IMG/VR virus record: IMGVR_UViG_3300025411_000012
Span: 33,359 to 97,358 of that record
DNA length: 64,000 nt
Source: a virus
Reading direction: 5' to 3' (one strand)
Both the position numbers and the translations under genes were made by a program. The notes under the pieces were generated by a model, which saw nothing but the letters and a program-made list of their open reading frames with translations, did no database searches and was not told the DNA's origin. Positions 50,514 to 58,937 of this stretch are shown here, in pieces. Numbering within the stretch: position 1 is the stretch's first letter; every line of letters begins with the position of its first letter.

Positions 50514-51417
50514 TCAAGACTGCTGCTAACCCAATCTCTGGATCAATCAATGCAGTATGGTCCACCAGACCTTGTTTAATAATCAATACTGCTGAATCTT
50601 TTTGTTCTTCAGTCTGACCTAACAAATCTAGATTATTATACAACCAAGTATAAATTTCTGGAATCTCTTCGGGTCGTGCTCGGCCGCACAGCAACTTGCG
50701 AGCATCTTGTATTCGGCCAGCTTTAAATAACTCAACCATTTCAATCTTATAATCACTGCTATCACTATCACCCGATGTGGGACTAGTTAATCCTCCGGCT
50801 TCGGTAATATTTTGCTGAACAAGATTGATACACTTTCGCAAATCTGGATAACTTAGTTTGACATAGGTATCTAATGTATCTAAATCAAACTCAATGTTTT
50901 CATTCATTAGGATTGTGGCAACACGAGCTGTAAATTCTGTTTGATCAGTTTTATCTACATGAAACCCCTGGCAACGACTGTGTAGTGCTGGAATAATCTT
51001 ATTAGGATAGTTACAGGTTAAAATAAATCTAGCTGTGTTGGAATAAGTCTCCATCAATCCACGCAGGATAGCCTGTGAGTTTAAAGACAAATAATCTGCT
51101 TCATCTAACAGCACAACCTTAAATGGTCCAAACGGGATCATTTGAACAAAGTTCGTGATTTTATTACGAACAGTATCTACATCATTTTCACGTGACGCAT
51201 TGATTTCCAATACATCAAAATCTTCGATACCTAATTCGTTCATTAGAACTTTAGCTAAAGTAGTCTTGCCAATACCTGCTGAACCGCTTAACAACAGATG
51301 AGGAATGCTGCCTTCTTTGATCCAAGACTGTACTTGGCGTTGTTGCGCCACATCTTTAAAAACATATTCTTTAATAGTTTTAGGGCGATATTTTTCTACC
51401 CAAAGCTCTTTAGCCAT
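50494..51417 (-). CDS. 44: Clamp-loader ATPase (T4 gp44, RFC small subunit type)
   Basis: Loads the gp45 ring onto DNA. 307 residues (T4 gp44 is 319). Walker A GSAGIGKT (45-52), Walker B VLLDEAD (102-108), and the arginine-finger motif SRC (147-149). In T4 the small subunit gp62 follows immediately; here the next gene downstream is convergent, so gp62 is elsewhere or very diverged. Confidence 0.95.
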   Translation of the reverse strand: MAKELWVEKYRPKTIKEYVFKDVAQQRQVQSWIKEGSIPHLLLSGSAGIGKTTLAKVLMNELGIEDFDVLEINASRENDVDTVRNKITNFVQMIPFGPFKVVLLDEADYLSLNSQAILRGLMETYSNTARFILTCNYPNKIIPALHSRCQGFHVDKTDQTEFTARVATILMNENIEFDLDTLDTYVKLSYPDLRKCINLVQQNITEAGGLTSPTSGDSDSSDYKIEMVELFKAGRIQDARKLLCGRARPEEIPEIYTWLYNNLDLLGQTEEQKDSAVLIIKQGLVDHTALIDPEIGLAAVLIKLGRL

Positions 51418-51716
51418 TATTCTTCATCCTCTAGATATTCACATGCACCAGTTCCACGATTAATGTCTTTGGCAATTTCGTAGCCCCAGTCGTAGTTGTT
51501 GTCGTAGGCTTCTTTCCACTCAGGAGTATCTTCGTCGGCGTCGATATAACCTTCTAGTGCATAGGCCCACCATTGTGCAAATTCATCTTCTTCGATGGAG
51601 TTGATATCAACTACTCCGGGCTTTTCAAGAATTTCACGAACGATGTCGATACTGACACCTTCGCCAACATATTCTTCTAATGCTTCGTCAGTTAATTCTA
51701 ACAGAACATTAGCCAT
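51417..51716 (-). CDS. Small acidic phage protein
   Basis: 99 residues, strongly acidic, with EEYVGEGVSIDIVREILEKPG and aromatic WWAYALEGYIDADEDTP. No family recognised. It shares one base with the start of gene 44, so translation is probably coupled. Confidence 0.65.
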   Translation of the reverse strand: MANVLLELTDEALEEYVGEGVSIDIVREILEKPGVVDINSIEEDEFAQWWAYALEGYIDADEDTPEWKEAYDNNYDWGYEIAKDINRGTGACEYLEDEE

Positions 51717-52222
51717 TATTCATCTTCCTCAGCTTCGGAAAAAGTAATAACATTACCTTCTGGATCTGCACAGATAATACGAACAGTTTCGCCATCTTCA
51801 TTTTTAATTTCAATAGGCCCCCAAATCCACCAGTGAGTATCGCCTTGCCGCCAGCCTTGTTCTTCTAGATTGTAGGCTGTATGATCTTCGAGGAACTCAC
51901 GGAGTTCATCTTCCTCGTCATCAGTAAGCCCTTCGATTTCAACATCATACCAGCAACCACCGTCAAACATTTCATTAAGTTCGACACTTTCAATATTGTT
52001 GACTTCACAGTCTAACATATCAATACTATCTTTCTTACCATCGCCTCCGGGTACAAATGTAAATTCAAATTCTGGAGGATTGTCGTCTGAAGTTTCTACA
52101 GTCCACTCGCCATAACGGAAACCGTTAGTGACAGTGACTTGACCTTCGCCTTCTTGTTGGTGATATGACTCGACTTCTTGACAAGACTTTTTATAATATG
52201 TACTAACGGCCCAGGTTGCCAT
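51716..52222 (-). CDS. Acidic conserved phage protein
   Basis: 168 residues, Glu/Asp/Trp-rich (GFRYGEWTVETSDDNPPEFE; WRQGDTHWWIWGP). I recall similar acidic proteins in cyanophages. Negative charge may suggest DNA mimicry, but no evidence beyond composition. Shares one base with the next gene. Confidence 0.65.
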   Translation of the reverse strand: MATWAVSTYYKKSCQEVESYHQQEGEGQVTVTNGFRYGEWTVETSDDNPPEFEFTFVPGGDGKKDSIDMLDCEVNNIESVELNEMFDGGCWYDVEIEGLTDDEEDELREFLEDHTAYNLEEQGWRQGDTHWWIWGPIEIKNEDGETVRIICADPEGNVITFSEAEEDE

Positions 52223-52232
52223 GATATTTTCC

Positions 52233-52424
52233 TTATTCCAGATCCATTGAATTCCACTCTTTAATCACAGCAACGAGTTCTTCCTCTGTGTTACAAAGAG
52301 TTTTAACAGATGCCCAGTCGTCTTTCTTATTGCGACCACTAACTTCTACCATCCAACCGTTGTCGTAACGATTAAGGGTGATGTTTTCATTTACTTTTGC
52401 TAATTTACCTAGTTTATTCGCCAT
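52233..52424 (-). CDS. Small protein, tandem paralogue 1
   Basis: 63 residues. YDNGWMVEVSG, then DDWASVKTL and EELVAVIKE: the same three blocks as the next gene upstream, so the two are a tandem duplication. No function known. Confidence 0.65.
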   Translation of the reverse strand: MANKLGKLAKVNENITLNRYDNGWMVEVSGRNKKDDWASVKTLCNTEEELVAVIKEWNSMDLE

Positions 52425-52636
52425 TATTTTGCCCTATCCATTAATGAAATATCTTTAATACATTCAACCAGTTCATCAAATGAGTGATACATAAGTTTAA
52501 CTGATTTCCAGTCATCGGTTTCGGCTTTGCCGCCAATTTCGATACCGTAACCGTTATCGAAAAAGTAAACAGTAAAAACATCATTTACTTTTTTTATTTT
52601 GTCACTAACTTTAGTGATACTTGCTTTTTTTGCCAT
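52424..52636 (-). CDS. Small protein, tandem paralogue 2
   Basis: 70 residues. FFDNGYGIEIGG, TDDWKSVKLM and DELVECIKD align with the 63-residue neighbour. Lys-rich N-terminus. One-base overlap with it. Confidence 0.65.
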   Translation of the reverse strand: MAKKASITKVSDKIKKVNDVFTVYFFDNGYGIEIGGKAETDDWKSVKLMYHSFDELVECIKDISLMDRAK

Positions 52637-52637
52637 A

Positions 52638-52892
52638 TTATACTAACTCCTCTAAAATACCTAAAAATTCTGCAAAGATTAACAATGCGCCAGCAATGAT
52701 TAACTCGCCTCGAACTAATGCAATACCTGCGCCAATTCTAACTCCACTCTTTACAAGGCTAACATAGAAATGCCTCTTGCTAGGATCCATGGGTTGGATT
52801 TTAAATAGTGGCGGATGCATAGGGCACCGACCTTGTTTATAGTCACACAAAGGTGAATATTCTTTATTACAAATGTTACAATGTGTTGTCAT
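52638..52892 (-). CDS. Small zinc-knuckle membrane protein
   Basis: 84 residues. N-terminal Cys-rich knuckle (HCNICNKEY; CPMHPP) then a C-terminal hydrophobic segment (GAGIALVRGELIIAGALLIFAEFLG). Probably membrane-associated with a metal-binding head. Served by the promoter at 52899-52927. Confidence 0.65.
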   Translation of the reverse strand: MTTHCNICNKEYSPLCDYKQGRCPMHPPLFKIQPMDPSKRHFYVSLVKSGVRIGAGIALVRGELIIAGALLIFAEFLGILEELV

Positions 52893-52898
52893 AGTTAA

Positions 52899-52927
52899 AT
52901 TATACTATAGTTTAAATTTTTAATCAA
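52899..52927 (-). promoter_or_regulatory. Sigma70-type promoter upstream of the gene-44 run
   Basis: On the - strand, -10 TATAAT (52899-52904) and -35 TTGATT (52922-52927), 17 bases apart, starting inside the end of the SDR gene. The -10 box is only 6 bases before the next ATG, so the message would be nearly leaderless, or the site mainly serves later genes such as gene 44. Confidence 0.7.
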
Positions 52928-53502
52928 GCAGTAAAGGTTAAATCTAATATCTGATGCGGCTGTTGTATTGCCCAATTACACAAATCAAAAACATAGTTTG
53001 TATTCATTTTTTCAAAATGTAAATGTTTAGTCATATCAGTATCCACTAAACCAGGTTTTAAATGAATGATTTCTGGAGATTTCCAACTTAATGTTCTTAA
53101 CTCGTTGACTGTGTGCTCTAAAGAAATCTTATGTGTTTCATACATAAGTAATCCATATTTTGCTTCTTCTGTGTTAGGATGTAAAGACCTGTATACCTCA
53201 GAAAGAGAACTACCAATCACTACGATTTTTTTAGATTGTCCTTGCCATAGTCGGTGTAGTTTAAGTAATAAATCAGTTTGAATAAATCCCTCCATTACGG
53301 AAGTAAAATTTCCTGAATAGGCATTGTTAATAAAAACATCGCAATCGGCTGATTTTTTAATTATCTTATCTACATTTTTTGGATTAACAATGTCGTATCC
53401 ATTAGAACGACTGAACCCTATAACTTTGTGGCCTTGTTTTTTAAAACCTTCAGCCAAAGCAAGACCGATACCTTTTGTATGACCGGTTATTGCTATTTTC
53501 AT
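52924..53502 (-). CDS. Short-chain dehydrogenase/reductase (SDR)
   Basis: 192 residues from the ATG at 53502. NAD(P)-binding TGHTKGIG (6-13), NNAYSG (59-64), catalytic S98/S99 and Y121-x3-K125 (YETHK). Substrate unknown. The preceding frame to 53550 lacks support. SDR genes are common auxiliary genes of T4-like aquatic phages. Confidence 0.85.
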   Translation of the reverse strand: MKIAITGHTKGIGLALAEGFKKQGHKVIGFSRSNGYDIVNPKNVDKIIKKSADCDVFINNAYSGNFTSVMEGFIQTDLLLKLHRLWQGQSKKIVVIGSSLSEVYRSLHPNTEEAKYGLLMYETHKISLEHTVNELRTLSWKSPEIIHLKPGLVDTDMTKHLHFEKMNTNYVFDLCNWAIQQPHQILDLTFTA

Positions 53503-53503
53503 A

Positions 53504-53896
53504 TTAACCGCGTAAGCTCTCCATAGTAATAATCTTTGACAAACTTTCACCTAAATCCTGATCATGACCGACAATGTGTAGTTGATTCATATTGCGATCC
53601 TTAGCTTCATCGTAGCGCATAGTTTCAACAATAGTTCCACCATTGGCACGAAATACATTCATACGCAGCGGATTACCTTCTAGTCTTGGACTATGATCGA
53701 GGGATACAACGGTATTACTTGCTAGACTATTTTCTTCTTCATAGGCTCGTTTGCCAATATTAACTAGCCATCGTTTAAAAAAGTTCATTTTCTTTTCCTT
53801 TGGTTCTTCTTCCCACCTTGCCATTGATCTTATTTGTTGTTTCCTATTACCACTACTGAGTTTTGCTGTTGTTGCGTACATACTACCTTGACTCAT
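53504..53896 (-). CDS. Unknown phage protein
   Basis: 130 residues. N-terminal basic, Ser/Gln-rich (YATTAKLSSGNRKQQ) and a middle NFFKRWLVNIGKRAYEEEN. C-terminal LDHSPRLEGNPLRMNVFRANGG. Homologues exist in T4-like aquatic phages, from memory; role unknown. Overlaps the cytidylyltransferase by four bases. Confidence 0.62.
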   Translation of the reverse strand: MSQGSMYATTAKLSSGNRKQQIRSMARWEEEPKEKKMNFFKRWLVNIGKRAYEEENSLASNTVVSLDHSPRLEGNPLRMNVFRANGGTIVETMRYDEAKDRNMNQLHIVGHDQDLGESLSKIITMESLRG

Positions 53897-54357
53897 TTTT
53901 TTGTCCTTTCTGCTTCTGCTACACGCTTGCGTAGACTTGAACTACTAAATGAATGATCTCGTCCGTTATAGACAATTTCTATTCCACGGTCATAACAGAT
54001 ATCTCTACCTGTAAATTCTTTGTCTGCGTACTCTATACCTAATATTCTAACATCTATCGGCAATGTGAGCAAGATATCTTCGAGGTCTTTTTCAGTCTGA
54101 TATACAACTATTTCGTCCACATAACGAACTGCGGCAAGTTGGATTTGCCGTTCCACAATACTTTGAACTGGCGGATTTTTGGTATCGGGTCTATCGATTG
54201 ATGCATCTGTTTGTAGTGCAGCAATTAGGTAATCACAATGGTTTTTAACTTCGGCCAACATGGCAATATGTCCTGCATGTAGTAAATCGAACTGGCTAAA
54301 CACAATACCAATCTTTTTACCATCTGCTTTGAGTGCTTTAACTTTATTGAATATCAT
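53893..54357 (-). CDS. Cytidylyltransferase-like enzyme
   Basis: 154 residues. The HxGH motif in FDLLHAGHIAM, and SSSSLRKR near the C-terminus, define the glycerol-3-phosphate cytidylyltransferase/TagD-type family. It activates a small molecule with CTP or ATP; the substrate cannot be read. A separate family member, with a larger domain, is at 35963-37075. Confidence 0.82.
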   Translation of the reverse strand: MIFNKVKALKADGKKIGIVFSQFDLLHAGHIAMLAEVKNHCDYLIAALQTDASIDRPDTKNPPVQSIVERQIQLAAVRYVDEIVVYQTEKDLEDILLTLPIDVRILGIEYADKEFTGRDICYDRGIEIVYNGRDHSFSSSSLRKRVAEAERTKK

Positions 54358-54593
54358 TTCTTAAGTATCTTGATTATTTTTCGTTGTTCTTGTTCTCGTA
54401 ACCATTCATCTTCTGTCGTACCGAAACTTGGACAACGACTAATAGCATCGTCTAAAATTTCTTTTAATTGATAAAGGTCTTGTTTAACACACCAACCGTT
54501 AAATCCGTCAGTGTATGGACTTTGGCAAGTATATGCCGCTGAATTGATTTGTTGTGCTATGTTAGCAACTTCTAAAGGTTTCTTAAATCCCAT
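54354..54593 (-). CDS. Unknown small phage protein
   Basis: 79 residues from the ATG at 54593 (MGFKKPLEVANIAQQ). Contains CQSPYTDGFNGWCVKQDLYQLK; two Cys may pair. A start at 54608 is possible. The strong promoter at 54599-54627 lies directly before it, leaving almost no leader. Confidence 0.6.
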   Translation of the reverse strand: MGFKKPLEVANIAQQINSAAYTCQSPYTDGFNGWCVKQDLYQLKEILDDAISRCPSFGTTEDEWLREQEQRKIIKILKK

Positions 54594-54598
54594 ACTAG

Positions 54599-54627
54599 AT
54601 AATAGCATGGGAGTTAATCTATGTCAA
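54599..54627 (-). promoter_or_regulatory. Near-consensus sigma70-type promoter
   Basis: On the - strand, perfect -35 TTGACA (54622-54627) and -10 TATTAT (54599-54604), 17 bases apart, just after the gp31-like gene. The next ATG is 5 bases after the -10 box, so that gene would be leaderless unless a later start is used. Confidence 0.75.
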
Positions 54628-54630
54628 TAC

Positions 54631-54972
54631 TTAAACACCTTGACTGCGATAAATATCGCTGGGTTTTTCGTCCGCAATCATCATCATGGCAGCGACATCG
54701 GCTTTTTGAAGTTTGGTAATAGATCCATCTTCATTTTCATACTCTGCTGCACGGCTCCAGCGGCCGTGTTCCATAAGAACCCAATCGCCTACTTTAACAT
54801 CAGTTTGGTCCGGACCTACTGCCCAAACTCGACCCCAACGAGGTTTGATACCTTGTACTTTACCGTCATCACTTTTTACAATAATGCCACTTTTGGTTTT
54901 TTCATCACCAAATTCCATATCGGACAGTATTACACCGTTGCCTAATGGTCTTAATGTTCCTGTTACTTTCAT
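54631..54972 (-). CDS. 31: GroES-like co-chaperonin (T4 gp31 type)
   Basis: 113 residues (T4 gp31 is 111). LRPLGNGVILSDM, then a mobile-loop-like stretch (GDEKTKSGIIVK) and the WGRVWAVGP...VKVGDWVLMEHGRW core of the Cpn10 barrel. In T4 it pairs with host GroEL to fold the capsid protein. Together with ClpA, deformylase and the J-protein it forms a phage set for protein folding. Confidence 0.9.
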   Translation of the reverse strand: MKVTGTLRPLGNGVILSDMEFGDEKTKSGIIVKSDDGKVQGIKPRWGRVWAVGPDQTDVKVGDWVLMEHGRWSRAAEYENEDGSITKLQKADVAAMMMIADEKPSDIYRSQGV

Positions 54973-55266
54973 TTATTCCTCTGTTGATTGTTGTTGATTT
55001 TTAGTTGATTTAGTCGTCGCAGGTGCTACAACTTGTGGCGGTACAATTTCAGGAGCTTCTGTGTTAGAAACTGTTGATTTTTTAGCAGGAGTATCATAAT
55101 ATGATGCTACTACTTCTTCGCGCTTTTTAATGATTTCTCCGCCAGGCCCTATTTGATCTCCGCGGGCATTCACTCTAACATTGCCTACTGCAAGAGTTAG
55201 CTCGTTTTGTTTAGCTAACTTGTTCATGTCTACCATTTTACCTTGAGCTGATCTGTGTAATGTCAT
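54973..55266 (-). CDS. Conserved T4-like phage protein, unknown function
   Basis: 97 residues. The N-terminal HRSAQGKMVDMNKLAKQNE and VNARGDQIGPGG blocks look well conserved in T4-like aquatic phages, as I recall. The C-terminal ~40 residues are disordered (Thr/Pro/Gln-rich). Directly upstream of the gp31 gene. Confidence 0.68.
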   Translation of the reverse strand: MTLHRSAQGKMVDMNKLAKQNELTLAVGNVRVNARGDQIGPGGEIIKKREEVVASYYDTPAKKSTVSNTEAPEIVPPQVVAPATTKSTKNQQQSTEE

Positions 55267-55784
55267 TTTATTTCTCCTTTTAGGAACTCTTGAATATCAA
55301 GTTCGTATCTTAGACTGTCAATTTTGTGTATGCCTATCAAATATAAAACATATGATGCTACACTACTACCGCGACCTACGCCCCAAACAATATCATGTTC
55401 TCGCATAGTATCTACCAAGTATTTACAATAGTGCAGAACGTCAAACATATTATGTTGAATAAACAGTTCTAACTCTTCGGTGACCCTTGCTGTTTGCTGG
55501 TCTGTAGTACACATACCGTAAAGCATTTCTACAAGATTTGGACAGTAGTCCTTGGGCATAAACCATTCTGTTTGATTTGCTTCATCAAACAGTTCAACGC
55601 TGTCAAACTTATCGTGTTTGATTTTTTTGAGTTCGGGAAATCGATCTGCATTTTTGGATCTTGCTTGATTGAACTGTTCAATCATATCCACATATACATC
55701 GTCAAAGTTAACAATCTTGCCTGCGTATAATGCGTTAAACGCTTCGATTTCTGTTAGTTCAACTTCGCCGTAGTTATTGATTTT
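55263..55784 (-). CDS. DnaE-like fragment (DNA polymerase III alpha homologue piece)
   Basis: 173 residues from a GTG at 55784 (VKINNYGEVELTE); an ATG at 55832 would overlap the upstream gene by 59 bases. The C-terminal VGRGSSVASYVLYLIGIHKID and SLRYELDIQEFL correspond to the GRGSAAGSLVAYLLGI motif of bacterial DnaE. The catalytic Asp residues of a polymerase are not visible in this short protein, so it cannot polymerise alone. Similar fragments are known from cyanophages, to my recollection. Possibly a replication or repair accessory. Confidence 0.65.
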   Translation of the reverse strand, partial: KINNYGEVELTEIEAFNALYAGKIVNFDDVYVDMIEQFNQARSKNADRFPELKKIKHDKFDSVELFDEANQTEWFMPKDYCPNLVEMLYGMCTTDQQTARVTEELELFIQHNMFDVLHYCKYLVDTMREHDIVWGVGRGSSVASYVLYLIGIHKIDSLRYELDIQEFLKGEIK

Positions 55785-56325
55785 CACTCTTACCGCCCTT
55801 GATAATTCGAGGTTCGAATTTCGGGCTATCATTAAGTTCTAAATCATCCCAGGATACATCTATTGTTGTACCTGTTTCTAGATTGTCCATATTCCACCAA
55901 TGTTCGCCCGATAAATCTAATCCAGATTCTTCCGGATCTCGTATACAATACTGTACATGATCTCCAACGGCACTGTCAACAGTCATAAAGCCAATTTCAA
56001 AATATTTTGCAGTTATTACTTGGAATTTTCTGAGCAATACACTACCTACAAAATAATCGTAGGGTTCTGTGGGAAACTGTACTAAGTTACTGCTCGATAT
56101 ATTTAAAGGTTCTAACAATATGTTTTTATCGAAAATAAAAATGCTATTGTGTAAACAACTATCTACAAAAGTTCTTAGTCTTCTAAATCCCATGGCAAGA
56201 TCATGAGGACTTACTGGTTCTATTGCTATCCCTATACTATATTGATTAGGAATAATAGTTGTATCTGATATAAGAGTACAGGCAAAGTTAGTGGGCCAAA
56301 TGTAATGTTCTAGGTCATTCGACAT
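55774..56325 (-). CDS. Unknown phage protein
   Basis: 183 residues, hydrophobic-rich in parts but without transmembrane pattern (IPNQYSIGIAIEPVSPHDL; VGSVLLRKFQVITAKYFEIG). C-terminus acidic (WDDLELNDSPKFEPRII). No family recognised. Overlaps neighbours by 11 bases each. Confidence 0.62.
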   Translation of the reverse strand: MSNDLEHYIWPTNFACTLISDTTIIPNQYSIGIAIEPVSPHDLAMGFRRLRTFVDSCLHNSIFIFDKNILLEPLNISSSNLVQFPTEPYDYFVGSVLLRKFQVITAKYFEIGFMTVDSAVGDHVQYCIRDPEESGLDLSGEHWWNMDNLETGTTIDVSWDDLELNDSPKFEPRIIKGGKSENQ

Positions 56326-56560
56326 TGATTAAATCATCCAATCCGCTATCTTGACTTTTCTTTGCAAGTGCTTTGTTAGCAGTTACTTGCCGTTGTTGTT
56401 GTTCCATTTTAAATGCATCTAAATTTAAAATAATCTGTTGAGCAACACTACCATTTCCTAATCGTAGTGCTGTATAGTATTTTTTAGTTAACTCGAAAAT
56501 TTTGTTATCGAGATCTTGATCTTTCATTTTGCTTAAATCTGGTAATAAGGGATTGAACAT
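56315..56560 (-). CDS. Small helical phage protein
   Basis: 81 residues. Helical, charged (KIFELTKKYYTALRLG; ILNLDAFKMEQQQRQ). Begins two bases after a fibre-like gene ends. Function unknown. Confidence 0.62.
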   Translation of the reverse strand: MFNPLLPDLSKMKDQDLDNKIFELTKKYYTALRLGNGSVAQQIILNLDAFKMEQQQRQVTANKALAKKSQDSGLDDLINVE

Positions 56561-56561
56561 A

Positions 56562-57821
56562 TTAAAATCCTATAGCCATCCATTCGATTGCTTCGACTCC
56601 CGATGCTGGAGTAGAACTGTAACCGGGTGAGTTAATAAATCTAATATTAAATCCGGTAGCTGCTGTATTGACTACTTGGACCTGTGAATCAATACCATTG
56701 TCGTCTGTGATATTCCATGCAGTTGCCATTACTTGTAATGCACCGTTTGGAAAACCTGTTTGTTGAACTCCGTTTTGTATTGGGGAGATACCGGGGATGA
56801 TCGGGAATGATATAGTGGTAGTAATGTTTCCTGCTGAGGAAGTATTAAAGGCCGCATTGGCCAAAGTGCCCCAAATCATAATTAATCCACTGGGTAATAC
56901 ATGGTATCCGACTCCTGTAGTGTTTCCAGTACCGTCGCCACCTGTAAGACTACATCTCCATGTAGCAGTATTATTTCTTTGTTCTATTACTTGATTTGCA
57001 TCAGTGAATATTAGATCACCGTCTATGGTTAAATTAACAAATTTTACAGAAGTTGATGTGCTTGATAGATTACCTTGCACATTCATATTTCCATTAACTA
57101 CCAGGTTACCGTTGATATTTAGAGAGTTTGTAATACCAACCCCTCCTTGTACAACCAAAGTTCCTGTATTATATGCTGTTGATTCTATTCCAGCAGAAAA
57201 TACAACATCCTGACTAAATGCTTCTGAAAGTAAAGTTGTTACAGTGTTGGCATTGATTACAGTGAATAACTCAAATGTTGGATTTGTAACATATACAACA
57301 TTGTCAACAAATGTCGGCGGGGGGTCAAAATAAACAGTATAACCGTCTATAGCAGTTATAGTATATGGGCCACTAGCAGTGGGATTTTTTCCATAAAATG
57401 TTCCCCCTACTAGTAGTTCGGTTGTTGTATTATAAGACATAAAACTACTAGTAGCAGCCGATAGAGATTCTATAGACATTGGTACAACATTTGGAAACAT
57501 TGCTATAGAACCTGCGGCAGGGGTATTGTTTGCGTTTTTTCCAATAACTACAACATCATTCAACTGACCGATGCTAATAGAATCTATAGAACCTAATTTT
57601 AAAGTTTTTAAAGCATTAACAATATGAGTTCCTGTAATAATATTAGTAGTTGTATTATTAATAGTAGCTGCTAGTGTATCTATATACGAGTTTAATGTAG
57701 TTAACGATGCTTGTATATTATTGAAATTGTCACGAAACCCCTGTGCGTTATTATTTTCGCCAGGAAGGGGGTATAGGGAATTTATATTATTAATATATTG
57801 TGTTGCGCCAGTTGTGCTCAT
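56562..57821 (-). CDS. Fibre-like structural protein, paralogue A
   Basis: 419 residues. N-terminal YPLPGENNNAQGFRDNFNNI and a later NSYIDTLA block, a beta-rich Thr/Asn shaft, and a C-terminal domain with YHVLPSGLIMIWGT and FPIIPG. The same three blocks are found in the next two genes, so all three arose by duplication. A tail-fibre or adhesin role is likely. Distal sequences differ, which suggests different receptors. Confidence 0.78.
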   Translation of the reverse strand: MSTTGATQYINNINSLYPLPGENNNAQGFRDNFNNIQASLTTLNSYIDTLAATINNTTTNIITGTHIVNALKTLKLGSIDSISIGQLNDVVVIGKNANNTPAAGSIAMFPNVVPMSIESLSAATSSFMSYNTTTELLVGGTFYGKNPTASGPYTITAIDGYTVYFDPPPTFVDNVVYVTNPTFELFTVINANTVTTLLSEAFSQDVVFSAGIESTAYNTGTLVVQGGVGITNSLNINGNLVVNGNMNVQGNLSSTSTSVKFVNLTIDGDLIFTDANQVIEQRNNTATWRCSLTGGDGTGNTTGVGYHVLPSGLIMIWGTLANAAFNTSSAGNITTTISFPIIPGISPIQNGVQQTGFPNGALQVMATAWNITDDNGIDSQVQVVNTAATGFNIRFINSPGYSSTPASGVEAIEWMAIGF

Positions 57822-57825
57822 AATT

Positions 57826-58914
57826 TTAGTGTCCTATTGCAAACCAAGTAAACGCTCCGGCCGAAGAGTTTTGAACTGCTGATGCATTACTCATAAACAC
57901 AAACGAAGAATTGTTATAACTAACAATATTTGGAAATACGTCCCAATAAAATGCTCCGGGTGTTCCTGGAGTATTATTTGCTGGCGGTGTTCCTGCGGCC
58001 CCTGCATTGTAGTTTAAGTTCCAATAGCTCATTTGAAGATTTAAACATGCATTTGGAAATCCGGGATTAGATTGTCCAGGCAATGTTGGGAATGGAATTG
58101 TATTTGTCGATTGCCAAGAAACTAACCCAGTAGTCCCCCACATCATTATTAATCCTGTGGGTAATATTTGATATCCTGAGGTAAGATTAGTAGCAGACGA
58201 TGTAGAGGAAGTGATTGATTGTGTGTCTGAAGTAACAAAAAAGTTTAAAAAAGATGATGTGTTTAAAATAATAGCAGGGGATGCATCATTATTTTTATCT
58301 TTAAGTATTAAATTGCCAGTTAAGGTAACACCGTTAAACGTTACATTACTTGATGTATTGATCAGATTTCCTTGAACAGTTAAGTTTCCATTAATGCCAA
58401 GACCGCCACCAACATTTAATGTTTTGCTAATACCGACCCCACCTTCTACAACTAACGTACCGTTGGTATAAGCATCTGAATCATCTCCAGCAGATAATAT
58501 TAAATCTTGATTAAATGACTGCGATATCATCTTATTAACATCGCTACTAGTCACTACTACAAAATCTTGGAATATAGGATTACTTCCGTTTTTAAAAAAC
58601 CCCACAGACCCTGCTGCTGCTGTTCCGTCTGGATTTTGTCCAGTGATAACAATATCGCCTAACTGTCCGGTACTGATGTTAGTTCCTGTACCTAATTTTA
58701 ACAAGGTTAATGCAGATAATAGTTGTGTAGCAGTAACAGTTGATGCATTTACATTTAATGTAGTTCCTGCTAAGTTATCCATGTAGGAGTTTAAATCATT
58801 CAACGAAGTTTGTATATAGTTGAAATTATTTCTAAATGTCTGGCTGGAGTTATCTATACCCGATTGTGGATATAGTGTATTAATAAGTTGTGTACTAGTT
58901 AAGGCTGCGGTCAT
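57826..58914 (-). CDS. Fibre-like structural protein, paralogue B
   Basis: 362 residues. Shares YPQSGIDNSSQTFRNNFNYI, the DLNSYMDNLAG block and QILPTGLIMMWGTTG with the neighbours. Lacks the central ~60-residue extra segment of paralogues A and C. An AATAAATA box lies 13 bases upstream. Confidence 0.78.
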   Translation of the reverse strand: MTAALTSTQLINTLYPQSGIDNSSQTFRNNFNYIQTSLNDLNSYMDNLAGTTLNVNASTVTATQLLSALTLLKLGTGTNISTGQLGDIVITGQNPDGTAAAGSVGFFKNGSNPIFQDFVVVTSSDVNKMISQSFNQDLILSAGDDSDAYTNGTLVVEGGVGISKTLNVGGGLGINGNLTVQGNLINTSSNVTFNGVTLTGNLILKDKNNDASPAIILNTSSFLNFFVTSDTQSITSSTSSATNLTSGYQILPTGLIMMWGTTGLVSWQSTNTIPFPTLPGQSNPGFPNACLNLQMSYWNLNYNAGAAGTPPANNTPGTPGAFYWDVFPNIVSYNNSSFVFMSNASAVQNSSAGAFTWFAIGH

Positions 58915-58926
58915 TGTTTTTATCTT

Positions 58927-58934
58927 TATTTATT
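58927..58934 (-). promoter_or_regulatory. Late-promoter-like box AATAAATA
   Basis: One mismatch from the T4 late box, 12 bases before paralogue B's start; matches the box before paralogue C. Confidence 0.45.
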
Positions 58935-58937
58935 GGG

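Noticed and set aside
54640-54660. The CGATAAATATCG palindrome near the gp31 stop as a late promoter
   Set aside because: It lies inside the coding end of the gp31-like gene and no gene starts suitably after it on either strand.
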